In this document: piece by piece, positions 1 to 6,019 of the stretch | Layout of the letters: each line of letters opens with the position of its first letter | Position numbering within the stretch: the stretch's first letter is position 1 | From: an uncultured Flavobacteriales bacterium | GTDB lineage: Bacteria > Bacteroidota > Bacteroidia > Flavobacteriales > Crocinitomicaceae | Assembly: GCA_946479125.1 (NCBI GenBank) | Contig: CAMLET010000015.1 | Span: forward strand, 1-15,120 | Direction: 5' to 3' | Length of the DNA stretch: 15,120 bases | Translations under genes and position numbers: made by a program | The notes under the pieces: generated by a model | What the model saw: only the letters and a program-made list of their open reading frames with translations | What the model was told of the DNA's origin: nothing | Database searches by the model: none

Positions 1-1286
1 CGAATCATATTTCCAACTTCTTTCAGGTAATCACCAAGAGCGTGTGTTCCTGCATGACGTGAGGGATCAAAGACTTCTGTCCACTTGTTTTCTTTTCCTA
101 AAATGAGGTCGGTAATCAGTATTGCTCCAATGGCTGCATTGGTGATTCCGTTTCCTGAATCGCCGGTAATAATGTATGTTGCTTCACTCTTCGGATTTTT
201 ACCAATGAATCCGCAGCCATCAACAGTATTGATCACTTGTCCCGACCATTGCGTTTCAATTCCCATGATCATTGGGAAATGTTGTCTTGCCCATTCTTTG
301 AGGCGATTATAGCGTTCTTCTGCCGGAATTTCTTCACGGTCCTCTTGTCCGGTTTTGTGATCTTCACCACCTACGATGAGGTAATCATATTCGCTGTTTC
401 CTTCTTCCAGACGAGCGTAATGATACGGTTTCTGAACCCAGGGAACTTCTTCATTTCCGGTATCCCACCAAAGCGAGAAAGGCACACTTCCTTTCGGCAC
501 TTTTGCAGCTATAGCGTAAGTTCGATAAGGCCATTGTTTTGTATGCGTGATGAGCGGACCCGCAACCGGAGTATTCGTTGCGAGAACAATGTGTTTGGCA
601 TTGACTGTAAAGCCGTTCACTTTCGCACTGTTTTCCGTAAATTCCTTTGCTTTTGAGCGGGAAAATATGTTGCCACCATTTCGGAGAATAACTTCTGCAA
701 GCTGGTTAAGAAACATCAATACATGAAACTGTGCCTGATTGGGTAAGTGCAAACTTTGTTGGTGTTCACCAACTGCTGAACCGGGAGTATTATAAAGCAA
801 TTTCGTTTTCAGTCCCATGCGGTGTGTGACCTCGAATTCTTTCTGAATCGTCTTGTCATTGTCGGTTAGATGCGCAAACAAATACCCGTCAACTCTGCGG
901 AAATGACATTCGATATTCTCTTCTTGTATCAATTCTTCTATCCAGTCGATTGCCGTTTTATGTGCGTTGGCGATAAGTTTCGTCTTCTCTTCACCAAAAC
1001 GAGATTCGAGATCCTGATACTGCGTATCCAAAGAGTAGGTGAGGTGCGCCGAAGTTCTTCCGGTTTCCCCGCTTCCAATTTCTCCATCTTCCACAACAAT
1101 TACACTTAGACCTTGTTTGAGCAATTGATATGCAGTCATTAATCCTGCAACACCACCCCCAACAACGAGTACATCCGTATCCATCGGTTTCGACAATTGC
1201 TCAAGCGTTTGCCCACTTTCCTTAAACATCCAAACAGGAATGTTGTTTCCTGATGTGATTTCTTCGAAATTTTCTCTCTTCTCCAT
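1..1286 (-). CDS. FAD-dependent oxidoreductase (DAO fold), 3' end outside window
   Basis: I read this on the reverse complement from the ATG at 1286; it stays open for 428 codons to the window edge, so the C-terminus is missing. Near residue 40 there is a Rossmann FAD-binding motif, DVLVVGGGVAGLMTAYQL, followed by VVED and a GSGETGRTSAHLTY stretch. That stretch is characteristic of a DAO-fold subfamily (Bacillus YhfW type) whose members often carry a C-terminal Rieske [2Fe-2S] domain. The later ITGDSGNGIT segment fits the second FAD contact. The Rieske part, if present, would lie left of position 1 and cannot be checked. The substrate is unknown and the protein is probably cytosolic. The gene diverges from the ArsR operon. 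No Shine-Dalgarno is seen, as is usual in Bacteroidota. Confidence 0.85.
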   Translation of the reverse strand, partial: MEKRENFEEITSGNNIPVWMFKESGQTLEQLSKPMDTDVLVVGGGVAGLMTAYQLLKQGLSVIVVEDGEIGSGETGRTSAHLTYSLDTQYQDLESRFGEEKTKLIANAHKTAIDWIEELIQEENIECHFRRVDGYLFAHLTDNDKTIQKEFEVTHRMGLKTKLLYNTPGSAVGEHQQSLHLPNQAQFHVLMFLNQLAEVILRNGGNIFSRSKAKEFTENSAKVNGFTVNAKHIVLATNTPVAGPLITHTKQWPYRTYAIAAKVPKGSVPFSLWWDTGNEEVPWVQKPYHYARLEEGNSEYDYLIVGGEDHKTGQEDREEIPAEERYNRLKEWARQHFPMIMGIETQWSGQVINTVDGCGFIGKNPKSEATYIITGDSGNGITNAAIGAILITDLILGKENKWTEVFDPSRHAGTHALGDYLKEVGNMI

Positions 1287-1444
1287 AACCGTTACGCTTG
1301 CCTTTTGCCTATTTCAACTAAAATAGAAGCTTGTGTATTGGAGAATATTACACTTGTTTGAGGAAAAGTTGTAAAAAGACGGGAGGGATCAATCCACCAC
1401 TGACAGGGTCTCGTCAATAATTTTATGATTTTGGGTAAAAAAAA

Positions 1445-1475
1445 TTGCGCAAGTGAATGTTTGCGCATATATTTG
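1445..1475 (+). promoter_or_regulatory. Bacteroidota-type promoter of the ArsR operon
   Basis: TTG at 1445-1447 and TATATTTG at 1468-1475 match the -33 TTG and -7 TAnnTTTG elements of Bacteroidota sigma factor promoters, with a 20-bp spacer. Transcription would start near 1480, giving a leader of about 28 nt before the ATG at 1509. The whole promoter lies under two inverted repeats (separate entry). Confidence 0.65.
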
Positions 1476-1492
1476 CAAGCAATTACTTGCGC
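1446..1492 (+). promoter_or_regulatory. Paired inverted-repeat operator for ArsR-family repressor
   Basis: The first site is TGCGCAA-N8-TTGCGCA (1446-1452 and 1461-1467), a perfect 7-bp inverted repeat. The second is GCAAG-N6-CTTGC (1475-1479 and 1486-1490). The outer arms GCGCAAGT (1447-1454) and ACTTGCGC (1485-1492) are also complementary. The sites cover both promoter elements and the predicted start point, the position expected for autorepression by the ArsR protein encoded just downstream. That the ArsR protein binds here is inference; the repeats themselves are visible. Confidence 0.6.
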
Positions 1493-1508
1493 TTTAAAAT
1501 ATAGAGAA

Positions 1509-1829
1509 ATGAGAAGAGATGTTTTTCAAGGCATAGCCGACCCAACTCGGAGAGCAATTATTGGACTCATCGCCATACAGGCAATGACACCAAATGCGTT
1601 GGCTGATCATTTTAATATGTCGCGTCAGGGTGTATCAAATCACATTAAAATATTAACTGAGTGCGAACTTGTAAAGCAGGAGTACAGGGGGAGAGAAATT
1701 TATTATTCGCTGGAAATTGAAAAAATGAAAGAGATTGACAAATGGATTGCACAATACAGGGTAATGTGGGAAACAACATTCAATCAACTGGACGATTTAT
1801 TATCAACAATTAAAAAAACGAAGAAATGA
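1509..1829 (+). CDS. ArsR-family winged-helix transcriptional repressor
   Basis: The 106-residue protein begins [18 protein letters not shown], the typical opening of the ArsR/SmtB subfamily paired with SRPBCC proteins. The winged helix runs over residues 8-85, with the recognition helix in the [18 protein letters not shown] segment. No cysteine-rich metal site is seen, so this is probably not a metal sensor. I chose the ATG at 1509 because an upstream in-frame ATG at 1425 would put the promoter and operator inside the coding region and add unrelated residues. The stop overlaps the next start by 4 nt (ATGA, 1826-1829), indicating coupled translation with the SRPBCC gene. Confidence 0.9.
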   Translation: MRRDVFQGIADPTRRAIIGLIAIQAMTPNALADHFNMSRQGVSNHIKILTECELVKQEYRGREIYYSLEIEKMKEIDKWIAQYRVMWETTFNQLDDLLSTIKKTKK

Positions 1830-2323
1830 ACAATTTACAATTTGATTTTACGGTTGACAAGGCAACAAAAACCGTATTAATATGCAGGGAATTTGAAGCA
1901 GATCTTTCATCCGTTTGGGACGCATTTACTAAGCAAGAATTACTTGACCAGTGGTGGGCTCCAAAACCATTAATGGCAAAAACGAAATCAATGGAGTTTA
2001 GAGTTGGTGGATACAGGTTTTATGCGATGTTAAGTCCCGATGGTGTGGAACTGGGTTGGCAAATTCAAGAGTATACTTCTATTAGTCCAAAAACCAACTT
2101 TAAATTTTTTGGTGCCTTTGCAGATAAGGATGAAAATCGCCAATTACCAGGTTCTAATTGGGATTTAAGTTTTTCTGAAGTTAAAGGAATAACAAAAGTG
2201 ACCATTACAATTGAAAATGATTCTCTGGAACGAATGGAAAAGATGATTGAAATGGGCTTCCAGGGAGGATTTACTGCAACGTTGAATGAACTTGAGCAAT
2301 TATTATCAACCTTAAAAAAATGA
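1826..2323 (+). CDS. SRPBCC / AHSA1 (activator of Hsp90 ATPase-like) domain protein
   Basis: The 165-residue protein is a single START-like SRPBCC domain. Family marks are [30 protein letters not shown] near residues 20-49, [13 protein letters not shown] near 62-74, a tryptophan-containing strand [12 protein letters not shown], and the C-terminal [18 protein letters not shown] helix. Such proteins form a hydrophobic ligand cavity; ligands of the ArsR-linked group are mostly unknown. It overlaps the repressor gene by 4 nt and is followed 4 nt later by the VOC gene, so the three form one operon. Confidence 0.9.
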   Translation: MNNLQFDFTVDKATKTVLICREFEADLSSVWDAFTKQELLDQWWAPKPLMAKTKSMEFRVGGYRFYAMLSPDGVELGWQIQEYTSISPKTNFKFFGAFADKDENRQLPGSNWDLSFSEVKGITKVTITIENDSLERMEKMIEMGFQGGFTATLNELEQLLSTLKK

Positions 2324-2327
2324 GACA

Positions 2328-2921
2328 ATGAATAAATTAATATTCCCCGCAGCATTTGTTATTGGTTTGACTGTTTCTTGCTCTAACTCAAAACAGTCAG
2401 ATAAAACAAGTGATAAAATTTCAATCGCAGAAGATTCTAATGAAAGCGATAAAAAGGTCAATCAAAAAATAACTCCCTGCCTTTGGGTTGAGACAACAGA
2501 CGCAAAAGCAGTTGCAGATTACTATTTATCAATATTTAAAGACGGTAATCTGAAAGAACACCATAAGTATAAGAATCCGCCAGAATCCGGTGGAGGAAAC
2601 TTTGAAACAGCCATTATTGAAGTTGCAGATATGGAATTAAGCATTTTGGCAGCAGGTCCATTTTTTAAGTTTAATGAATCTGTTTCATTTGTGATCAACT
2701 GTAAAGACCAGGCAGAGGTTGATTATTATTGGACGGCACTGACGGCTAACGGTGGTGAAGAAAGTTCTTGTGGTTGGTGTAAAGACAAATATGGTTTATC
2801 ATGGCAGGTAGTTCCCGTTGAATATTTTGACCTTATTAACAGTGATGATCCTAAAGTTAGAGAGAAGGCAATGAGAAACACCTTGAAACAGAAAAAATTG
2901 ATTTTATCAGAATTGAAATAA
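2328..2921 (+). CDS. Lipoprotein with PhnB-like VOC domain
   Basis: The 197-residue protein has a short hydrophobic signal ending in a lipobox, LTVSC, with cysteine at residue 18. A polar serine/lysine-rich linker follows to about residue 46. Residues 47-170 are a PhnB-like (3-demethylubiquinone 3-methyltransferase-like) glyoxalase/VOC domain: ITPCLWVETTDAKAVADYY near the start and CGWCKDKYGLSWQVVP near the end, the family hallmark. Relatives are usually cytosolic; here the lipobox predicts membrane anchoring outside the cytoplasm. It is the last gene of the ArsR operon, 4 nt after the SRPBCC gene, and is followed by a terminator at 2975. The substrate is unknown. Confidence 0.85.
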   Translation: MNKLIFPAAFVIGLTVSCSNSKQSDKTSDKISIAEDSNESDKKVNQKITPCLWVETTDAKAVADYYLSIFKDGNLKEHHKYKNPPESGGGNFETAIIEVADMELSILAAGPFFKFNESVSFVINCKDQAEVDYYWTALTANGGEESSCGWCKDKYGLSWQVVPVEYFDLINSDDPKVREKAMRNTLKQKKLILSELK

Positions 2922-2974
2922 AGATCTAATGGCTTATTCTCTTCGAGCACGACGAAGTGAAAGACAAGAAAATC

Positions 2975-3014
2975 AGAAAGGCTGTGGAGAATCTCTACAG
3001 CCTTTCTACTTTTT
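2975..3014 (+). terminator. Hairpin terminator of the ArsR operon, copy of the tRNA-Leu terminator
   Basis: AGAAAGGCTGTGGAGA (2975-2990) pairs with 2992-3007 around a single A, with one imperfect pair, and is followed by ACTTTTT. It closes the ArsR-SRPBCC-VOC operon. The same hairpin, with one base changed, lies at 11530-11562 beside the tRNA-Leu gene, so this terminator belongs to a duplicated boundary segment. Confidence 0.8.
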
Positions 3015-3033
3015 CGGTGCGCACGAGAGGATT
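2975..3033. repeat. Left island boundary: degenerate copy of hairpin plus tRNA-Leu 3' end
   Basis: These 59 bp align with 11530-11587: the full hairpin with one substitution, a variable short spacer, then 17 identical bases GTGCGCACGAGAGGATT (3017-3033) that in the right-hand copy form the end of tRNA-Leu. The match stops abruptly at AAATATCCC. This is the direct repeat expected when an element integrates at the 3' end of a tRNA gene. I read it as the distal attachment site of the 3017-11570 island. Confidence 0.75.
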
Positions 3034-3152
3034 AAATATCCCTAATAAATGCACTTTTACCCAAGCATAGAAGTCTGAAAATGTTTCACATTTTTCCGAA
3101 CTTTTTCATTTCCCACATTCTTCAAGCAAGCTTGGAATGTACAGAAATAAAA
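3034..3152. other. Short non-coding spacer with one hairpin
   Basis: I see no credible gene between the boundary repeat and the SUKH terminator. The only structure is a hairpin at 3115-3140: ACATTC, a TT bulge, CAAGC, loop AA, GCTTG, GAATGT. It may be what remains of a very short or eroded module between the first two attachment-like sites. Confidence 0.5.
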
Positions 3153-3177
3153 AAGTCCAACACTACGTGTCAGACTT
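3147..3177 (-). terminator. Terminator of the SUKH gene
   Basis: AAGTC (3153-3157) pairs with GACTT (3173-3177), and ACAC (3160-3163) with GTGT (3167-3170) around the loop TAC. On the minus strand the hairpin is followed by six T. It lies about 40 bp after the SUKH stop codon and just beside the 28-bp element at 3184. Confidence 0.6.
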
Positions 3178-3183
3178 CCTTTT

Positions 3184-3211
3184 GTGCGCAAGTCAGTTCA
3201 AAGTTCGAACC
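3184..3211. repeat. 28-bp attachment-like element, copy 1 (GTGCGCA-N15-CGAACC)
   Basis: This element starts GTGCGCA and ends TTCGAACC. It is identical to 4292-4319 over the full 28 bp, and the identity continues four T to the left (32 bp total, 3180-3211). It resembles the tRNA-Leu end at 11571-11593, which has the same two blocks but a spacer 5 bp shorter. A hairpin lies immediately to its left. The stop codon of the SUKH gene is only 4 bp to its right. I read it as a recombination site between cassettes. Confidence 0.65.
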
Positions 3212-3215
3212 GGAA

Positions 3216-3701
3216 TTAATCTGCAAATAGGTCTTCAGAAACCAATCCATTGATAAATTCATCAAAACTTTCCGCAACAAGAATATCCTCATCGCACTCT
3301 GTATCGATCCATCTGACCGAAGGGTTTATTGATTCTCGATAGTCCAATGTTACCCAATAATGACCATCTCCGGATAATAAAACTTGTTTTTCAGGTAGAC
3401 CCCATTCCGTTGTCATATACGCCGTGTCCATAATATTCTGAGCAGACACCAAATTTGAATCGATGACGATACCAAATAGCTCAGATAGTGGAATATGATC
3501 TTCTGACCAACTTGTGCGTTGTTTCATTGGAAATGCAAATCCCTTGGTGTATCCTCCGTTTTGAATCTTAAGTAATTTTATCAAGAGTTTCGGAAGTTTT
3601 ACTTTCAGTTTGTTTTCTGCAATTAATATCATTTCATCCGTCAATTCAGGATGTTCGTAGTAGTTATTACCCCAGAATGAAGTGAGATTTTCCATATACA
3701 T
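3216..3701 (-). CDS. SMI1/KNR4 (SUKH) family protein
   Basis: The 161-residue protein (from the ATG at 3701; 3695 is the alternative start) shows the SUKH pattern. An N-terminal helix ELTDEMILIAENKLKVKLP leads into LLKIQNGGYTKGFAFP, the family's conserved asparagine-glycine-glycine turn. The middle has IPLSELFGI, then LLSGDGHYWVTLDYRE with the usual aspartate-tyrosine strand, and a final SFDEFINGL helix. SUKH proteins are often immunity proteins against polymorphic toxins, but no toxin gene is adjacent here. It lies 32 bp downstream of the four-helix gene on the same strand and probably shares its transcript. An orphan immunity role is inference. Confidence 0.8.
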   Translation of the reverse strand: MYMENLTSFWGNNYYEHPELTDEMILIAENKLKVKLPKLLIKLLKIQNGGYTKGFAFPMKQRTSWSEDHIPLSELFGIVIDSNLVSAQNIMDTAYMTTEWGLPEKQVLLSGDGHYWVTLDYRESINPSVRWIDTECDEDILVAESFDEFINGLVSEDLFAD

Positions 3702-3733
3702 ATTAATGATTTTCAAATCTAACAAAAGAAGTA

Positions 3734-4087
3734 TCAATTCGCAGTCAAATTCCCAATCATTCGAAATAACATCCGCGAAAGCTCATCTGCCTTTCCGTAA
3801 AATTGCCGGAATTCTTCTTCGCTTAGAATAGTTTCATCTTTCAAAAAATCAAAAACGGCAGCACATTCAAAAGCTGAACCTCTTGAAATAACAAAGAAAT
3901 TTCTTCGATCCGGTTTACTGAATCTGCTCGAACCTTCGGCAATGTTTAAATTGATACTTAAGGATGCTCTGCGTAATTGGTTTTTAGAAACAGAATCGAT
4001 TGTTTTTGAATTTCTGAGGAAAGAATAGACTTCTTTATTGAAGTGTTTGGCTTTTTGGTAAACATCGAGTTTTTCGAAATCGAACAT
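3734..4087 (-). CDS. Four helix bundle protein (23S rRNA IVP / Avd family)
   Basis: The 117-residue protein matches the small all-alpha family first seen in 23S rRNA intervening sequences and related to the Avd accessory protein of diversity-generating retroelements. The signature is visible: FEKLDVYQKAKHFNKEVY at the start, QLRRASLSINLNIAEGSSR near residues 37-55, then FFVISRGSAFECAAVFDFL near 65-83. The length is normal. No reverse transcriptase or rRNA is nearby, so it is neither a retroelement nor an rRNA insertion here. It leads a two-gene module with the SUKH gene and has a strongly structured leader (4179-4234). Confidence 0.9.
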   Translation of the reverse strand: MFDFEKLDVYQKAKHFNKEVYSFLRNSKTIDSVSKNQLRRASLSINLNIAEGSSRFSKPDRRNFFVISRGSAFECAAVFDFLKDETILSEEEFRQFYGKADELSRMLFRMIGNLTAN

Positions 4088-4178
4088 GAATAGTAGTATT
4101 AAGATTATCTATTTAAGATAGGAATTCTTTCTGAGATTGAAAACCTGGAACGACAAATTAGTTTTCTACGAGGATCCC

Positions 4179-4234
4179 GCTCTCAATTCTCACCCGCGTT
4201 CTGAAAAGAATCGGGATAGAGTGAGTGTGAGAGC
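4179..4234. repeat. Long imperfect hairpin upstream of the four-helix gene
   Basis: GCTCTCA (4179-4185) pairs with TGAGAGC (4228-4234). CTCAC (4189-4193) pairs with GTGAG (4221-4225). An inner hairpin joins CCG with CGG and TTCT (4199-4202) with AGAA (4207-4210) around a GAAA loop. It lies about 90 bp before the four-helix start on its leader strand. It could be an RNA leader structure or the folded end of a mobile cassette. An open frame crossing it on the plus strand lacks coding character and I do not call it. Confidence 0.55.
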
Positions 4235-4246
4235 GAGAGAAGAGGA

Positions 4247-4291
4247 AAAAAAGAATCGGAACCTTACTACCGTAAAATCCGATTCTTTTTT
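4247..4291. terminator. Strong bidirectional hairpin terminator
   Basis: Fourteen-bp perfect arms (4247-4260 and 4278-4291) begin with six A and end with six T, so the hairpin works as a terminator on either strand. Its loop holds a second small hairpin, TTAC-TACC-GTAA (4264-4275). It directly abuts the 28-bp element at 4292. The arrangement repeats that at 3153-3211 and 9514-9584. Confidence 0.75.
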
Positions 4292-4319
4292 GTGCGCAAG
4301 TCAGTTCAAAGTTCGAACC
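4292..4319. repeat. 28-bp attachment-like element, copy 2
   Basis: This is identical to 3184-3211, including the flanking four T (32 bp in all). Copies 1 and 2 enclose exactly one module, the four-helix and SUKH genes, about 1.1 kb. The identity implies recent duplication or a site under selection, while the neighbouring hairpins differ in sequence. A truncated gene ends 14 bp to its right. Confidence 0.65.
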
Positions 4320-4332
4320 AAATAAAAGAATT

Positions 4333-4548
4333 CTAGTACTCTTGTCTCATATCGTTTTTATAGTTTTCAAACGCATCCTTGCCAGCTTCGTCTAAATCTA
4401 TTTCCATATAATCAGTCCTGATCAATAAAAGTAAATCCTTAAAGTTCTGTTCCAGTTCTTTACGTATTTCAACTAATTCATAGAAATCTTTTTCTGCTTG
4501 CTCATTTTGGAATGTATCGGCAACTAAATAAAATTTATAATTTTGGCA
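4333..4548 (-). pseudogene. 5'-truncated gene remnant (C-terminal 71 residues)
   Basis: The minus strand is open from 4548 to the TAG at 4333 with coding-like composition, reading ADTFQNEQAEKDFYELVEI and then a charged helical stretch ending NDMRQEY. There is no start near its upstream end; the only internal ATG would leave about 24 residues. The frame is cut off exactly where the sequence changes to a copy of the TIR-like gene's 3' end (4536-4585). I read it as the tail of a gene broken by rearrangement. The family is not recognised. Confidence 0.5.
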
Positions 4549-4585
4549 TTAATCCCTTCTAGACAAGAACTGAAAATATATGAAT
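4536..4585 (+). pseudogene. Fossil of the 3' end of a TIR-like gene
   Basis: GGCATTAATCCCTTCTA (4545-4561) is an exact inverted copy of 8596-8612, the end of the intact TIR-like gene. In frame it reads NFGINPF-stop, against NYGINPF-stop in the intact gene. Partial similarity continues past the stop (CAAG, then an AAAATATAT-like run). Only the last codons and the trailer remain. It is too short to prove coding descent, but the frame, stop and trailer all agree. Confidence 0.5.
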
Positions 4586-4630
4586 AAAAAGGAAACTAAG
4601 GAATTATTAGTTTTCTTGTTTAAAGTGGCA

Positions 4631-4975
4631 TTATTCTATACTTTCTTTCGAATCATTGTTTATTATATTGGGTAGTTTGTATAAGAACAATAAGCCTATT
4701 GCAATGACTGAAAATATAATAAGTAGGTATAGAGAGTATTCTTCTAATTCTTTTGCGCGGATTTTGTAAACAGACTCACTCGGGTACTTGTGTAGGAAAT
4801 ACCTGTAACAAGATAATTTAGTTTGAAAATGGGTCATAAAGACAACCAACACAAAGAAATTTATCAGATACAATGTATTAAAGTACTTTCTGAATGATGT
4901 GGGGTGTTTATAGGCGACGAAGAATAAACCGCTTACAGCAAGGACAACTAGTCCAATAAATATTTGAATTAACAT
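4631..4975 (-). CDS. Small three-helix membrane protein, unknown function
   Basis: The 114-residue protein has hydrophobic segments at about residues 3-22, 35-50 and 82-100, so three transmembrane helices are likely. A charged loop (HKYPSESVYKIRAKELEEYS) lies before the last one. No enzyme motif is seen and I do not recognise a family. It stands between the TIR fossil and the IS1595 fossil and is separated from the upstream small-gene cluster by a terminator at 5088-5117. Composition and length support a real gene, but none of the neighbours gives it a role. Confidence 0.6.
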   Translation of the reverse strand: MLIQIFIGLVVLAVSGLFFVAYKHPTSFRKYFNTLYLINFFVLVVFMTHFQTKLSCYRYFLHKYPSESVYKIRAKELEEYSLYLLIIFSVIAIGLLFLYKLPNIINNDSKESIE

Positions 4976-4993
4976 GAATAATGGTTTGTGTTT

Positions 4994-5128
4994 ATGATTG
5001 GAAATATAAGCATTATAGAAATGGACGAGACATTTGTCGGAGGTAAGAATAGAAATTCCCTTCTAGACAGGGAAACAATATTAACGAAAAAGGTCATTCA
5101 ATTAAGAGTGACCTTTTCTTATTTGTAA
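4994..5128 (+). pseudogene. Degenerate IS1595-family transposase fragment
   Basis: A 44-codon frame contains IIEMDETFVGGKNRN (about 5012-5056). This is the region around the first catalytic aspartate of IS1595 transposases and is nearly identical to VEMDETFVGGKNKNR in the intact transposase at 6873-7757. DNA identity is also clear over about 40 bp (AAATGGACGA, TTTGT, GGAGG, AAGAA blocks). The rest of the protein is missing on both sides; the frame beyond 5057 runs through a terminator hairpin and is not transposase. It lies opposite in strand to the intact copy. Confidence 0.65.
5088..5117 (-). terminator. Terminator of the small membrane/secreted gene cluster
   Basis: AAAAGGTCA (5088-5096) pairs with TGACCTTTT (5109-5117) across a 12-nt loop. 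On the minus strand it is followed by five T. It lies about 130 bp after the stop at 5246 and would end transcription of the 6409-5246 cluster. Confidence 0.65.
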
Positions 5129-5133
5129 AATAT

Positions 5134-5322
5134 ATGAAAGAAGAACTAATAATAAAAGACGACAAACTCACTAAACAATGGGAGTTGCATGTAAAGAGGG
5201 TGATGGAGACACTTAACGAAGGTTTATATCAATTTAATAGTGAATTTACTCTTGTGTTGGTGAAGAGGTCTTTGCAGAATAATGAAGATTCAACTTATGC
5301 AGGTTCTCTACAAGTTGACTGA
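5134..5322 (+). CDS. Doubtful small open frame, perhaps an N-terminal gene fragment
   Basis: The 62-codon frame starts MKEELIIKDDKLTKQWELHV, and its first 38 codons look like normal coding sequence. The last 25 codons run antisense through the end of the gene at 5246-5575 and lose that character. I suspect the broken start of a gene whose body is lost, lying beside the transposase fossil, rather than a working protein. No family is recognised. Confidence 0.25.
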   Translation: MKEELIIKDDKLTKQWELHVKRVMETLNEGLYQFNSEFTLVLVKRSLQNNEDSTYAGSLQVD

Positions 5323-5575
5323 TTTCATTTCTAAACGTCTCCAAGTCATCTTCATTTGTAACACTTGATTTGAATTTAGATATTATCGAACTATCAGATG
5401 CTTTTTTATGGAACTCGCTTATTTTTGGTGAGAAGTGCTCTACAAAATCACTACTAAACTGTGTCCTATCCTTTTTATCCTGATAATAGTCTTTCATTTC
5501 AGAAACTATCTTATCATGACCATTTAGGAAAGTTTTGTAAACCGCTTCCACATCTTCTGTGTTAAATTTTGACAT
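5246..5575 (-). CDS. Small helical protein, unknown function
   Basis: The 109-residue, highly charged protein is predicted mostly alpha-helical (KIVSEMKDYYQDKKDRTQF, LETFRNEISQLVENLHKLNL). It has no signal or membrane segment, so it is probably cytosolic. It is the third gene of a minus-strand cluster, 28 bp after the membrane protein at 5604. No family is recognised; the role is open. Confidence 0.65.
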   Translation of the reverse strand: MSKFNTEDVEAVYKTFLNGHDKIVSEMKDYYQDKKDRTQFSSDFVEHFSPKISEFHKKASDSSIISKFKSSVTNEDDLETFRNEISQLVENLHKLNLHYSAKTSSPTQE

Positions 5576-5603
5576 AGTGAATTTTGTATTTTAAACATTA
5601 ATA

Positions 5604-6002
5604 TTAAGCAATAAACTTGCGATACACCCAAACCATTCCAAGTGTTAATAGTGGAAGTATAACGTATACAAGATATTCGTAATTACCATAGTATCCGAAC
5701 ACCCCAACAAACTCGCAGTATTCATAACCATTACCCCACGACTCGTTCACGAATTTATGAAAGGGATAGAAATTCTCCTTTTCGTTTGGTAGTGTTGAGA
5801 GTAAGTAGTCGTAAGGACTTGAAGGTGGAACTAAATAATAGTGAGTGTGTTTGGTGATTAGATTTATCCCAAGAACATCATTTTTAACTACTGTTTCAGA
5901 CTCAGATTTCGGTTGAATCTCGAATAAATAACAAGAGTATGCTATTGTATGGAATATGATCCAGAAGAATAGAAATTTCTTTAGGTTTTTAGATAGTTTC
6001 AT
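5604..6002 (-). CDS. Membrane protein with two end helices, unknown function
   Basis: The 132-residue protein has an N-terminal hydrophobic helix (FLFFWIIFHTIAYSCYLF, about residues 10-27) and a C-terminal one (LVYVILPLLTLGMVWVY, about 110-126). An aromatic-rich central part between them is probably periplasmic, with several tyrosines and two cysteines in the mature part. It is 17 bp after the secreted protein gene and 28 bp before the next, so one operon is likely. No family is recognised. Confidence 0.7.
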   Translation of the reverse strand: MKLSKNLKKFLFFWIIFHTIAYSCYLFEIQPKSESETVVKNDVLGINLITKHTHYYLVPPSSPYDYLLSTLPNEKENFYPFHKFVNESWGNGYEYCEFVGVFGYYGNYEYLVYVILPLLTLGMVWVYRKFIA

Positions 6003-6019
6003 GTGAACGAGGTTTTAGC

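Noticed and set aside
237..1109. Plus-strand open frames in the first 1.1 kb
   Set aside because: They are antisense to the FAD oxidoreductase, which has a complete family signature in the other strand.
1446..1467. TGCGCA blocks in the ArsR operator resemble the GTGCGCA core of the attachment-like sites
   Set aside because: The operator copies lack the preceding hairpin and the CGAACC block and are better explained as paired half sites around the promoter; the shared hexamer is short and palindromic.
2065..2355. Minus-strand frame of 96 codons
   Set aside because: It is antisense to the SRPBCC gene and shows no family features.
3184..3211. 28-bp elements as true tRNA gene remnants
   Set aside because: They keep a TTCGAACC block like a T loop, but the flanking bases cannot form a T stem and the spacing to the acceptor-like block is 5 bp too long, so they are tRNA-end-like sites and not broken tRNAs.
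3734..4087. Diversity-generating retroelement (Avd-like gene present)
   Set aside because: There is no reverse transcriptase, no template repeat and no variable-repeat target gene in the window.
4137..4325. 62-codon plus-strand open frame
   Set aside because: It crosses the layered hairpin, a terminator and a 28-bp repeat, and its composition is not coding.
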